Origin: Gemmatimonadota bacterium
Lineage (GTDB): Bacteria > Gemmatimonadota > Gemmatimonadetes > Gemmatimonadales > Gemmatimonadaceae
Assembly (NCBI GenBank): GCA_947463135.1
Contig: CANHTA010000001.1
Coordinates: forward strand, 133,842 to 197,841
DNA length: 64,000 nucleotides
Direction: 5' to 3'
Below the pieces are notes generated by a model. The model was not told where the DNA came from, searched no databases, and was given only the letters and a program-made list of their open reading frames with translations. Made by a program: the position numbers and the translations under genes. How positions within the stretch are numbered: the stretch's first letter is position 1; each line of letters starts with the position of its first letter. Below are positions 17,554 to 26,839 of this stretch, piece by piece.

Positions 17554-18734
17554 CCACCCTCCAAGCCAACCGCCGCGCCGTGATGTTGGTGCTCGATGGG
17601 GTGGGGTGCGGCGAAGCGCCCGATGCGGCCGCATACGGGGACGTTGGTAGCCACACCATTGGGAACGTCGCGCGGGCGGTCGGTGGCCTTACCTTGCCAA
17701 ACATGGCGCGTCTGGGGCTCGGCCATGTCGCCGATATTCCGGGGGTGGTGGCCGTGCCCCATCCCATTGGCGGATGGGGTACCCTGACCCCTCGCTCCGC
17801 GGGCAAGGACTCAACCACCGGGCACTGGGAGCTGGCAGGAGTACAACTCGCCACGCCGTTCCCAACCTACCCGCAGGGGTTTCCCGCCAGCGTGATCCAG
17901 GCGTTCGCCCAGGCCACCGGTCGACCGGTCCTCGCCAACTGTGTGGCCAGCGGCACCGCCGTCATCGCGGAGTACGCAGAGCAGGCCCGGACCACGGGGG
18001 CTTGGATCGTCTATACCTCGGCGGATTCGGTCTTTCAGGTGGCGGCACACGAGGCCTGGATCCCGCTGCACGAGCTGTATCGGGCATGCGAGATCGCGCG
18101 CGAGCTGTTGGTGGCGCCGCACAATGTGTCGCGGGTGATTGCACGCCCGTTTGTCGGATCATCGGGGGCGTGGCAGCGCACCGCGAACCGGCGCGATTAC
18201 TCCCTTCAGCCCCCTGGCGTCACGCTGCTCGACGCCCTCGCCGCAGCGGGGATTCCGCGGTCTGGGCTTGGCAAGGTGGACGATTTGTTCGCCGGTCGGG
18301 CCATCACCGCCCGGCATACCACGGACAACGCGGACGGGATCACCGCTGTCCTGGAATGGCTGAATTCGGCCCCTCGTGGGTTCTGCTTTGCGAATCTGGT
18401 AGATTTCGATCAGCTCTTCGGCCATCGGAACGATGTCCGTGGTTTTCAGGGGGCGCTCGAAGCATTCGATCGCGCCTTGCCCAGCCTGTTGGCTGCACTT
18501 CAGGAGGACGACCTGCTCTTCATTACGGCCGATCACGGCAACGATCCTACCACGCCCTCTACCGATCACGCGCGCGAGTGTGTGCCGTTGTTGGTGGCTG
18601 GCGCGCGGGTGCGCGGTGGTGGCGTTGGGGTGCGGGACACGTTCGCCGACGTGGGGGCCACCGTGGCCGAGTGGTTCGGGCTGTCGTGGCGCGGTGGCGG
18701 TGCGTCGTTTCTGCCAGCCCTGTTGCACGCATGA
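17550..18734 (+). CDS. deoB: Phosphopentomutase
   Basis: A 394-residue alkaline-phosphatase-superfamily enzyme that interconverts (deoxy)ribose 1-phosphate and 5-phosphate in nucleoside salvage. Metal-site motifs are visible as VLDGVGCGEAPDA near the N-terminus, the phosphothreonine region GKDSTTGHWELAG, and TADHGNDPTTPSTDH towards the C-terminus. The ATG overlaps the alr stop and the stop overlaps the cdd ATG, so it is probably translated as part of a coupled set with cytidine deaminase, which serves the same salvage pathway. Confidence 0.95.
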   Translation: MTTLQANRRAVMLVLDGVGCGEAPDAAAYGDVGSHTIGNVARAVGGLTLPNMARLGLGHVADIPGVVAVPHPIGGWGTLTPRSAGKDSTTGHWELAGVQLATPFPTYPQGFPASVIQAFAQATGRPVLANCVASGTAVIAEYAEQARTTGAWIVYTSADSVFQVAAHEAWIPLHELYRACEIARELLVAPHNVSRVIARPFVGSSGAWQRTANRRDYSLQPPGVTLLDALAAAGIPRSGLGKVDDLFAGRAITARHTTDNADGITAVLEWLNSAPRGFCFANLVDFDQLFGHRNDVRGFQGALEAFDRALPSLLAALQEDDLLFITADHGNDPTTPSTDHARECVPLLVAGARVRGGGVGVRDTFADVGATVAEWFGLSWRGGGASFLPALLHA

Positions 18735-19129
18735 CCATCGCGCATCTGCGCACCGCGGCCGACGCGGCGCGGGCCCACGCGTGGTGCCCATACTCGCAGT
18801 ACCCGGTCGGAGCCGCACTGGAAACCGATACCGGGCGCGTGTACGTGGGGTGCAATGTGGAAAATGCGTCATATCCGGCGGGGACCTGTGCCGAGCGCGT
18901 TGCGCTTGGCGCGGCGATCGCCGACGGCGCGCGCCGTTTTGTTCGGATCGTGATCACCACGGCGGCGTCAGCACCGACGCCGCCGTGTGGAATTTGCCGA
19001 CAGGCGCTGGTGGAGTTCGCCCCAGCGCTCGAAATTGTCGCCGTGACGCCCGAAGGGCGTACGGCGCGCTGGTCGCTGGCGGATCTGTTGCCCGCGCCAT
19101 TCACGCCTGCTTCGCTCGAGAATGCCTGA
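18731..19129 (+). CDS. cdd: Cytidine deaminase
   Basis: A 132-residue homotetrameric-type deaminase converting cytidine and deoxycytidine to uridine and deoxyuridine. The zinc ligands C53, C86 and C89 and the proton-shuttling E55 are all present in GTCAERVALG and PPCGICRQAL, and the substrate motif NVENASYPAG precedes them. The ATG overlaps the deoB stop (ATGA). The frame stays open far upstream, but that is a shadow of deoB. The gene's end overlaps the start of the next gene by eight bases. Confidence 0.95.
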   Translation: MTIAHLRTAADAARAHAWCPYSQYPVGAALETDTGRVYVGCNVENASYPAGTCAERVALGAAIADGARRFVRIVITTAASAPTPPCGICRQALVEFAPALEIVAVTPEGRTARWSLADLLPAPFTPASLENA

Positions 19130-20417
19130 GCGCCATCGATTTGCCCCCTGGCCGCGCGCGCGCGGCCTTCTGGTCCTGTGCGGACTTGCGGTTGCGGCCG
19201 TCACAGCCGCCGCTTGCACCGAGTCCCTCGACGGCGGCGCGGCCTGCCCGTCTTTGTGTCCGTCGAAGGCGGAGTCCTTCCGCGACACGATTGTCGATGC
19301 GGTGGTCCTCGACAGTTCGCTCGGCGGTTATCCAACGCTTGGGCTGTCGCCCTTTATCCTCATTGCGAACCGTCCCGATACGGTGGTCACCAACGCCATC
19401 ATTCGGTTTGATGTGCTTCCCACCGTGTTCAGCCCGAACAAGGGGGCCACGGTGGATTCCATCACCGCGGTCGACTCGGTTTTCCTGCGTTTTCCGCTGG
19501 ACAGCAGCGGTCGCCGTGGCACCACACCCGTGACGCTCGAGGTGTACGATGTGGACACCACGGCGTCCGACACGGTGACGGCGGTCGTACGATCGCTGTT
19601 CCGCCCGGATCGTCGGATTGGCTCGTTGGTCGTCACACCATCGGCAATTGGCGACTCGCTTCGGATCCCCTTCTCGAAATCGGTGTTGGCGGCCAAAATC
19701 GCAGCGAAGGGGCGCCTGCGGTTAGGGGTGCGGATGCGCGGGGGATCGGGGCAGCTCCGCACGGTGGCGTTTGTCGCCGGCGCGGGTGCGCCCACCGTGG
19801 TCTTTGACCCCAGCACCGACACCACGTACGCACCGCAACAGATTTCGCCCAGTACCACCGTGCCCAATGCCACCGCTGACGTGGAACTGGCCTATACGGT
19901 GTACATGATCAGCGATCTGGCCTCGCCACCCCCGGGGGCGGGTACGCTGCTCGTGGGGGGATTCCCGGCGTATCGCTCGTATCTGCGCTTTAACGTCCCG
20001 GCGCGCATCACCGACTCCAGCACCATTGTGCGCGCCGAAGTGTTACTCACCCAGCAGGCCTCCACCTTCGGCAACGCGGCGGAGTCTGTGGGGCTGTTTG
20101 CCCTCGTGCCCACCACCACGAATCTGGTCACCGACCTGCGCCGTATCCTGGATCTCGCCGCCGCCGGCTCGTTCGCTGGTGTCGATTCGTCGGCGTTGGT
20201 CCCGTCATCGGCTGGCGTGCGGGCGGTTAACGTGCTCGCCCTCGCCCGCACGTGGCGTACGTTGCCCCCCGATGTTCCGCGCGCGATCGCCTTCAAAATC
20301 GGTCTCGAAGGTTCGCAGCCGTCGGAATTGCGCTTTTACTCCAGCGAAGCGCCAGCGGCGCTCCGCCCACGTTTGCGTATCACTTATCTCCCCCGTTCGG
20401 AGTTTGCCCTTCCGTGA
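19122..20417 (+). CDS. Lipoprotein with DNRLRE-like modules
   Basis: A 431-residue exported protein. After a basic start and a hydrophobic segment (about residues 16-30) comes AVTAAAC, which fits a lipobox. The rest appears to be two beta-sandwich modules of the DNRLRE type: the second has SYLRFNVPARI near its start, a region with VNVLALARTW, and ends LRFYSSEAPAALRPRLRITY. Such modules occur in cell-surface proteins and are suspected of binding carbohydrate or acting as adhesive spacers. It overlaps cdd by eight bases and the following outer-membrane gene by four. Function unknown; the two exported proteins probably work together. Confidence 0.72.
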   Translation: MPERHRFAPWPRARGLLVLCGLAVAAVTAAACTESLDGGAACPSLCPSKAESFRDTIVDAVVLDSSLGGYPTLGLSPFILIANRPDTVVTNAIIRFDVLPTVFSPNKGATVDSITAVDSVFLRFPLDSSGRRGTTPVTLEVYDVDTTASDTVTAVVRSLFRPDRRIGSLVVTPSAIGDSLRIPFSKSVLAAKIAAKGRLRLGVRMRGGSGQLRTVAFVAGAGAPTVVFDPSTDTTYAPQQISPSTTVPNATADVELAYTVYMISDLASPPPGAGTLLVGGFPAYRSYLRFNVPARITDSSTIVRAEVLLTQQASTFGNAAESVGLFALVPTTTNLVTDLRRILDLAAAGSFAGVDSSALVPSSAGVRAVNVLALARTWRTLPPDVPRAIAFKIGLEGSQPSELRFYSSEAPAALRPRLRITYLPRSEFALP

Positions 20418-21577
20418 TCCGCCACACACTCCGAGCGTTTGTTTTTTCCGCGACCCGAGTGGTGGCGGCGACCTCCGTTCTGGCCTCCGTCGCCGGTGCG
20501 CAGGGCGCGATTGCGAATCAGGGTTTCGGTTATCCCGTAGGCGGCGGCAGTGTCCGGACGAATGGCACGGGCGGTGCCTTCGCGGAATTCGACGCGCTCA
20601 CGCCCACCAACCCGGCGGCGCTCGGTGGCGTCGCACGCCCCGTGGTGACTGCGCAGGCGGAGCCGGAATTACGGACGCTTTCCATTAATGGTGTGAGCGA
20701 GAAGAGCCGGCTGCAGCGCGTTCCACTGCTCATGCTGATTTTTCCGGCGAGCCACGGTGTGGCGGTTGGCATCAGCGCCACCACCTTCCTCGATCGGACC
20801 TTCTCCACCGCCACCACGGGGAGCGCGCAGGTCAACGGCCTAAGCATCCCCACCACCGACCAAATCGAAGTGCGCGGGGCCATCAACGACCTCCGCGCCG
20901 GTGTCGGCTGGCAGCTGTCGTCGCGTTTCCGCGTTGGGGCGGCGGGGCATCTCTACACCGGGGAACACCGGGCCACCCGTGAACGCACCTTTGCTGACAC
21001 GCTCAAGTTCGGGAGCGTGCTCGACTCATCACGCGTGACCTACTACGGCACCGCGTTGTCCGTGGGGGGCGAAGCCACGCTCGGTAAGGGATTCACGGCG
21101 CTCGCGTCGTACCGTCGTGGCAACGAGATCAATGCCCGCGTTCGCGACACCATTGTGTCGAGGGCCACGGCCCCGGCTCGCACTGGGTTCGCGCTACGCT
21201 TCGATGGGATCGTCGGTTCTGTCTTCGCGGTTGGGTTTGAGCACATTGGCTGGTCTCAAATGGCGGCCTTGGGCTCAACGGCCGCGACGTCGCGCGATGC
21301 CATGAACTGGCACGCCGGTGCGGAGGTCGCCGGTCCCCGGTTCCGCGGTTTTCCGACGCTCCTTCGCGGAGGAATGGCGCGGAACGAGTTACCCTTTGTT
21401 CTGCCTGGCCAAACGGCGAGGGAAAATCGTCTGTCCGCCGGGATTGGGCTGCCGGTTGCCGGGGAGGATGCCGTCATCGACCTCTCCGTTCAGCGCGCGA
21501 CACGCTCGATGTCAGCGTCGAGCACGAAGGAATCGGCGTGGCTGCTCGGGATTGGCGTCCAAATCCGTCCGCGCTAA
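20414..21577 (+). CDS. FadL/PorV-like outer-membrane beta-barrel protein
   Basis: A 387-residue protein with an N-terminal signal peptide ending near SVAGAQG. The start of the mature part, SVRTNGTGGAFAEFDALTPTNPAAL, resembles the GMGGA-x-NPAAL signature of FadL, PorV and related barrels, and the remainder alternates polar and hydrophobic residues as in transmembrane strands. The GTG start overlaps the stop of the DNRLRE-like lipoprotein gene (GTGA). Only three bases separate its stop from miaB. It may carry or anchor the preceding lipoprotein, but no substrate can be named. Confidence 0.72.
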   Translation: MIRHTLRAFVFSATRVVAATSVLASVAGAQGAIANQGFGYPVGGGSVRTNGTGGAFAEFDALTPTNPAALGGVARPVVTAQAEPELRTLSINGVSEKSRLQRVPLLMLIFPASHGVAVGISATTFLDRTFSTATTGSAQVNGLSIPTTDQIEVRGAINDLRAGVGWQLSSRFRVGAAGHLYTGEHRATRERTFADTLKFGSVLDSSRVTYYGTALSVGGEATLGKGFTALASYRRGNEINARVRDTIVSRATAPARTGFALRFDGIVGSVFAVGFEHIGWSQMAALGSTAATSRDAMNWHAGAEVAGPRFRGFPTLLRGGMARNELPFVLPGQTARENRLSAGIGLPVAGEDAVIDLSVQRATRSMSASSTKESAWLLGIGVQIRPR

Positions 21578-21580
21578 TCC

Positions 21581-22948
21581 ATGAGTGAGATGTCCGAACG
21601 CGCGATGCCGCGACCCACGGTGTACATCGAAACATACGGCTGCCAGATGAATGTGGCCGATTCCGAACTCATGTACGGCAAGCTCATCGCCAGCGGCTAT
21701 GACGCCGTCGATGTGCCCGATGGTGCTGACGTGATTCTCGTGAACACCTGTGCCATTCGCGAGAACGCGGAAACGCGCGTGATTGGGCGCCTTGGTGAAC
21801 TCAAGAAGTTCATGCGCACCGGCAGCGTCATGGGCGTCACGGGGTGCATGGCGCAGCGCTTAGGACCTCGCGTGCTGGAGCAGGCGCGGCACGTGTCCAT
21901 CGTGGTTGGTCCCGACGGGTATCGGGCGTTGCCCGCCCTGTTAGACGGGGCCCGTCGTGGAGAGAAGTTTACCGCCACCGACTTCGATCTCGAAGAGCAC
22001 TACGAAGACGTCGTGGCGCGCCGCTTCGAAGGGGTCAAGGCGTGGATCCCCGTGCAGCGGGGCTGTGACTATCGATGCACCTATTGCATTGTGCCGACCA
22101 CGCGCGGCCCGGAGCGGAGCCGGAAGCTGCACGAGGTGGTACGTGAAGTCCACGAGGTGGTGGCGCAGGGGCTCACCGAAGTTGTGCTGCTGGGGCAAAC
22201 GGTCAATTCGTACAACGATGGCACGCATGATTTTGCCGATTTGCTGCGTGCCGTCGGTACGGTTGATGGCATTCGCCGCGTGCGCTATACCAGCCCCCAT
22301 CCAAACGACTTCTCGGATCGTGTGATTGCGGCCATGGCGGAGGTCCCCACCGTCTGCGAACACATTCATTTGCCCATGCAAAGCGGTTCCACGTCGATGC
22401 TCAAAAAAATGCTGCGTCGCTACTCACGCGAAGACTATCTCGCGTGCGTGGAACGTATGCGTGCCGCCATCCCCGGCTTGGCCCTGACTACGGATATTAT
22501 CGTCGGATTTCCCAGTGAAACCGACGAGGAGTTTGCCGATACGTTGTCGTTGTGTCAGGAGGTGCGATTCGACGACGCGTTCATGTTCAAGTTCTCGCCG
22601 CGTGAAGGCACGCCGGCGACGCGCATGCCGGCCGAATGGACAATTCCCGACGAGCTCGTGGCCACCCGGTTTGAACGGCTGCTTACAACGGTGCGTGGCA
22701 TTTCGCGCGAGAACAACATGCGCCGATTGGGTGATACCGTGGAAGTGCTCATTGAAAAGGTGGCCCGCGATGGCGAGCTGCTGCAGGCGCGCTCGCGGGA
22801 CTTCAAAACCATCATGGTGCCGACGGACGCGGGAGCGATTGGCGAGTACCTCATGGTGACGCTCAGCGGGACAACAGGTGCCACCTTCACGGGCACACCG
22901 GTGGCCGCACCGACATCACGCACGGCGCTGCCCTTGCTGGCCGGCTAG
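21581..22948 (+). CDS. miaB: tRNA-2-methylthio-N6-dimethylallyladenosine synthase
   Basis: A 455-residue radical-SAM methylthiotransferase that modifies A37 of tRNAs reading UNN codons. The N-terminal UPF0004 domain has the cluster ligands C21, C57 and C89; the radical-SAM cysteines are C162, C166 and C169 in RGCDYRCTYCIVPTTRG; a TRAM domain ends the protein (VEVLIEKVARDGELLQARS). The TTRGPERSR stretch favours MiaB over MtaB or RimO. It is the last gene of the alr run. A weak TCCCCG/CGGGGA hairpin at 22968-22986 follows. Confidence 0.95.
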   Translation: MSEMSERAMPRPTVYIETYGCQMNVADSELMYGKLIASGYDAVDVPDGADVILVNTCAIRENAETRVIGRLGELKKFMRTGSVMGVTGCMAQRLGPRVLEQARHVSIVVGPDGYRALPALLDGARRGEKFTATDFDLEEHYEDVVARRFEGVKAWIPVQRGCDYRCTYCIVPTTRGPERSRKLHEVVREVHEVVAQGLTEVVLLGQTVNSYNDGTHDFADLLRAVGTVDGIRRVRYTSPHPNDFSDRVIAAMAEVPTVCEHIHLPMQSGSTSMLKKMLRRYSREDYLACVERMRAAIPGLALTTDIIVGFPSETDEEFADTLSLCQEVRFDDAFMFKFSPREGTPATRMPAEWTIPDELVATRFERLLTTVRGISRENNMRRLGDTVEVLIEKVARDGELLQARSRDFKTIMVPTDAGAIGEYLMVTLSGTTGATFTGTPVAAPTSRTALPLLAG

Positions 22949-23040
22949 ACAGCGGCAACTCGCGTGGTCCCCGCGTGCGTCGGGGAACGCCCGCGCACTT
23001 TTGATGCGGCATCTGTGCCGGTGGATGATCACCGTGCGTG

Positions 23041-25554
23041 ATGCCGCTTCTTATTCATGCCACGGGCTGGTGGTTGGCCGGCCTCTTCGTTGGCGCCACG
23101 CTCAGCGATTCGGCGTGGCTTCGCCTCAGGGGAGTGTGGTTGCACGCGGCGTCCGCGTGGCCGCACCCGCTGGTTCTCCTCCTCGTGATCGTGCTGGCCA
23201 CCTTGGCGGCCCGTGCGGCGCGAGCCCGCGGGCGAACGCGCGCCCTCCCGTTCCCACCCGCCACCCGCACCCTCGTCGCCTGTGCCGTGATTGCACTGTC
23301 CGGTGTCCTCACGAGTCGGGCGGCGACCGTGCACGCGCGGCGCTGCCGGACGGCGGCCGTGCAGCGCTTCGCGCATGGGATGCTCACGCCTTTGGCGTTT
23401 GATGGCCTGCTCCCGCTCCGCTCTGGCCCCTCGCCGTTCCCGCTCCGCCGCGGCCTGATCGCCGCCGACTCGTCACCCCGTGTGCCCCTCAATCGGGGAC
23501 GTGGCGACGTCTATGTCGAGGTGGGTGGGCAGCCCTGCGCGGTGGCCACGACGCTTCGGCTCCCGCCCCGCATGCCGAGCCCGTTGCCGGCCGGTGCCGT
23601 GGCCATGGTGCAGGGGGATGCTCTGGCCACCGATCGTGGCGTACGCCTCAACGTGGATACGGTACACGCCGTCGTCGGCCGCGAGTGGCGGCGTGCGGCG
23701 CGCGCACGTACCGGCGCTACGATCGATCGCCTCTTCGGGGCACGTGCGCCACTGGTGCGCGCCCTGGTGATCGCCGATCAGGATGGGATTGCCACCTCGG
23801 TGCGAGACCGATTCGCCGATGCCGGACTCGTGCACATGCTCTCGGTGTCGGGGATGCACGTGGCCATTATCGCGTCGGCTCTGATAACCATCACCGCGGC
23901 CCTGCGCTTGCCCTCCGTCCTGGGGGCGCTGGTATCACTCGCATTGGTGCTGGCGTACGTGATCATGCTGGGGGCACCCGCGCCGGCGGTGCGGAGCGCC
24001 GTCATGCTGTTCACCGTCATGCTGTCCAAAGCATGGCAGCGTCCCCTCCATGATTGGACGGCGCTCGCCCTCGGCGCCACCATCCCAACCGTACATCCGC
24101 TGGTGGTGCTCGACTTGGGGTGGCAGCTGAGCGTGAGCGGCATGGCGGCGCTGGTCGCCGCGCGAGCCATCTGGAGACGCTGGCAGGGCTACGCCCTCGC
24201 GCTGCCCCTGTCTTCGGCTGGAAGGGCTGATAGGGGGTGGCGTCGGGCCCTTCGTCGCGCGCAGCGGTGGCTCGCCAGGCAACGGGGGGTATCGCGCTGG
24301 CTGGCGCGCGAAACACTCACCGGTGTCGTGGCCACCGTCGCTACCGCCCCGCTTATCGCGTGGACCTTTGGGCGCGTCAGCGTACTGGCACCGATCACCA
24401 ATATCCTGGCTGGTCCCATTGTGGCCTTCCTGCAGCCGGCGCTCTTTCTGGCCCTTGTGGCCAGCCCCATGGATCCGCTGGCACAGGTCATCGCCGATGC
24501 CAGTGCGTGGCCAATCCAACTGCTCGATCGCATCGCGGCCCACGCGGCCGCGATACCCTTCGCGGTGTTTCACGTGGCACCCACGCTGCCAACAGCGCTG
24601 GCAGGCGGGGTGGCCTCCATGGCACTCATCCGGGCCACGGCCACGCGTCGGGCCGGTCCTTGGATGCAGCTGAGCGCCGTTGCCCTGGTGGCAGCGGCGG
24701 GGTTGCCCTTCATGACCGTTGGGTCGGGGGTGCTGGAGCTCCACATGATCGATGTCGGACAGGGTGATGCCTTCGCACTCCGGACGCCCCGCGGGCGCTG
24801 GGTCCTCATCGATGCCGGCCCCTCGTGGGACGGGGGGGACGCCGGTCGTCGCACGGTGATACCGTACGTGCAGCGCCGTGGCGGGCCCGTGGTGCTCATG
24901 GTGCTCTCGCATGCCCACGAGGATCATGTGGGTGGCGCCGCCAGCGTGATCAACGCACTCGCGCCGCGGCAATGGTGGGAGCCCGCCTTTGTGACATCAA
25001 GCAGTGGATACCGGAAGGCGCTGGCGGCGTTGCGTGCGCGCGCCCTCCCGTGGCGGCGCGTGCAGCCCGGTCAACGCTGGCAGCTTGATGGCGTCACCCT
25101 CGACGTGCTGGCGCCCGACTCCGCATGGACCACCGCCCAGGTCGATGCCAACGAGACGTCGGTCGTCCTGCGCGTCTCCTACGGTCGTCGCCGATTTCTC
25201 TTTATGGGGGACGCCGAGCAGCACGAAGAAGCGTGGTTGCTGAACCAACTCCCCGTTGAGGCGCTCCGCGCTGACGTGCTCAAGCTGGGCCACCACGGCA
25301 GCCGGACAAGCTCCGGCCTCGATTTCGTGCGGGCGGTGGCGCCACGGGTGGGGTTGGTCTCCGTTGGCGCGGGAAACCGCTATGGTCACCCGTCCCTCGA
25401 GGTGCTCGATCGCTTTGCCGCCCTTCAGGTGCCACTCCTGCGCTCGGATCGCGAGGGGACCGTGGTCATCCGTACCAATGGCCACTGGCTCGACGCCTCG
25501 GCCCGAGGCGACTACTGGCGCGTGCCCGACCGCCCCGCCGGGCGCTTCCCCTAA
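23041..25554 (+). CDS. comEC: Competence protein ComEC/Rec2
   Basis: An 837-residue inner-membrane DNA channel for natural transformation. Several hydrophobic segments lie in the first 120 residues with a DUF4131-like region, then the competence domain with HMLSVSGMHVAI and many membrane segments (about residues 260-560). The C-terminal metallo-beta-lactamase-like domain starts near LHMIDVGQGDAF and has SHAHEDHVGG (about residues 623-632) and KLGHHGSRTSS, so the nuclease metal site appears intact. ATG 23041 or the GTG three bases before may be the start. No other competence genes are in the window. Confidence 0.93.
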   Translation: MPLLIHATGWWLAGLFVGATLSDSAWLRLRGVWLHAASAWPHPLVLLLVIVLATLAARAARARGRTRALPFPPATRTLVACAVIALSGVLTSRAATVHARRCRTAAVQRFAHGMLTPLAFDGLLPLRSGPSPFPLRRGLIAADSSPRVPLNRGRGDVYVEVGGQPCAVATTLRLPPRMPSPLPAGAVAMVQGDALATDRGVRLNVDTVHAVVGREWRRAARARTGATIDRLFGARAPLVRALVIADQDGIATSVRDRFADAGLVHMLSVSGMHVAIIASALITITAALRLPSVLGALVSLALVLAYVIMLGAPAPAVRSAVMLFTVMLSKAWQRPLHDWTALALGATIPTVHPLVVLDLGWQLSVSGMAALVAARAIWRRWQGYALALPLSSAGRADRGWRRALRRAQRWLARQRGVSRWLARETLTGVVATVATAPLIAWTFGRVSVLAPITNILAGPIVAFLQPALFLALVASPMDPLAQVIADASAWPIQLLDRIAAHAAAIPFAVFHVAPTLPTALAGGVASMALIRATATRRAGPWMQLSAVALVAAAGLPFMTVGSGVLELHMIDVGQGDAFALRTPRGRWVLIDAGPSWDGGDAGRRTVIPYVQRRGGPVVLMVLSHAHEDHVGGAASVINALAPRQWWEPAFVTSSSGYRKALAALRARALPWRRVQPGQRWQLDGVTLDVLAPDSAWTTAQVDANETSVVLRVSYGRRRFLFMGDAEQHEEAWLLNQLPVEALRADVLKLGHHGSRTSSGLDFVRAVAPRVGLVSVGAGNRYGHPSLEVLDRFAALQVPLLRSDREGTVVIRTNGHWLDASARGDYWRVPDRPAGRFP

Positions 25555-25616
25555 CGATCCGCGCGGCGCGGCTCTTGCCCGAGCTTGCCCAAGTACGCCA
25601 CTTTCCCCATGAGGCG

Positions 25617-25641
25617 GCGGGGGGCGTTGGCAGCGCCCCGC
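25617..25641 (+). terminator. Possible GC-rich hairpin after comEC
   Basis: GCGGGGGGCG and CGCCCCGC can pair with a two-base bulge around a short loop, about 60 bases after comEC. No T-tract follows directly. The rest of 25555-25743 shows only the fbp ribosome-binding site. Confidence 0.3.
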
Positions 25642-25743
25642 TGTGCCCTGTTTCTGAACGTGTCTGTTACCGGTCCGTTGCGGATCGGATTCAATCTCTT
25701 CTGCTGCGCTCCTGCGCGCCCGTCTCCACTCAGGAGTTATAAC

Positions 25744-26823
25744 GTGGTCAGGCATACGGCAACGTCGGTTGTGACGATCGAACGTTTCATCATTGAGCAG
25801 GAACGCATGTTTCCGGAGGCCACCGGCGAGTTATCCGGCATCCTCTACGACATGGCCCTCGCGGGCAAGATGATCGCGAACAAGGTGCGAAGTGCCGGAC
25901 TCGTGGATATCCTCGGCGCAACCAGTGACGTGAATGTTCAGGGCGAGGTCCAGCAGAAGCTCGACGTGATCGCCAATGAGATCGTCGTCAAAGCCTTCGA
26001 TCATGGCGGCCGGTTGTGTGCCATGGCCTCCGAAGAGGAACCGGACATCATTCACATCCCCGAGGGCTTCCGCGCCGGCAAGTATGTGCTGCTGTTCGAT
26101 CCCCTCGATGGATCATCGAACATCGATGTGAATGTGCCCGTTGGAACGATCTTCTCGGTGTACAAGAAGATCACCCGCGGTTCGCGCGGGGAAATGGAAG
26201 ACATGCTCCAGCCGGGGCGCCGTCAGGTGGCGGCAGGGTATGTCATCTATGGCTCGAGCACCATGCTGGTGTATACCACGGGACAAGGGGCTCACGGCTT
26301 CACCCTCGATCCCTCCATCGGGGAGTTCCTGCTGTCGCACCCCAATATCCGAATCCCGCAGCGCGCGCGGTACCTGTCGGTGAACGATGCGTACGAGCAG
26401 GATTGGCCCGAACCCACCCGCGCGCTGATGCGTCGCTATCGTGGGCTCGACGGTCAACGGGCGCCCCTCAACGTGCGCTACGTGGGATCACTGGTCGCGG
26501 ACTTCCACCGCAACCTGCTCGGTGGCGGCGTCTTCTGCTATCCGGCCAACACGAAGTCGCCCAAGGGGAAGCTGCGCCTCCTCTACGAGGCCAACCCGTT
26601 GGCTTTCATTGCCGAGCAGGCCGGCGGCATGGCCACCAATGGCTATGGTCGTATCATGGATGTCCAGCCCACGGAGCTGCACGAGCGCACGCCGCTCTAC
26701 CTCGGCAGTACGGCCGAAGTGGAAACGGTGGCCGAGTTTCCCCTGCCGCGGTACGTCGCGCCGGGTGTCGCCGAGCGGCGCGGTACGCATCCCACGCCAG
26801 CGACTCCGGCTGACCCGTCCTGA
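25744..26823 (+). CDS. fbp: Class I fructose-1,6-bisphosphatase
   Basis: A 359-residue enzyme hydrolysing fructose 1,6-bisphosphate to fructose 6-phosphate in gluconeogenesis. The metal and phosphate motif [20 protein letters not shown] starts near residue 118; [26 protein letters not shown] follow in the C-terminal part. The GTG at 25744 is chosen because AGGAG sits seven bases upstream; the frame is open to 25585 but that extension is not homologous to the family. It precedes the mutase gene by 16 bases and they may be cotranscribed. Confidence 0.95.
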   Translation: MVRHTATSVVTIERFIIEQERMFPEATGELSGILYDMALAGKMIANKVRSAGLVDILGATSDVNVQGEVQQKLDVIANEIVVKAFDHGGRLCAMASEEEPDIIHIPEGFRAGKYVLLFDPLDGSSNIDVNVPVGTIFSVYKKITRGSRGEMEDMLQPGRRQVAAGYVIYGSSTMLVYTTGQGAHGFTLDPSIGEFLLSHPNIRIPQRARYLSVNDAYEQDWPEPTRALMRRYRGLDGQRAPLNVRYVGSLVADFHRNLLGGGVFCYPANTKSPKGKLRLLYEANPLAFIAEQAGGMATNGYGRIMDVQPTELHERTPLYLGSTAEVETVAEFPLPRYVAPGVAERRGTHPTPATPADPS

Positions 26824-26839
26824 TCGCTACATTGGGGGG

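Noticed and set aside
17774..18730. Upstream open extension of the cdd frame
   Set aside because: It overlaps deoB in another frame and cytidine deaminase homologues begin at 18731.
22968..22986. TCCCCG/CGGGGA hairpin after miaB
   Set aside because: The stem is only six base pairs and the T-run is well downstream; too weak to call a terminator.
22878..23402. 174-codon open frame spanning the end of miaB and start of comEC
   Set aside because: It overlaps both genes in another frame and is arginine- and proline-rich without any motif.
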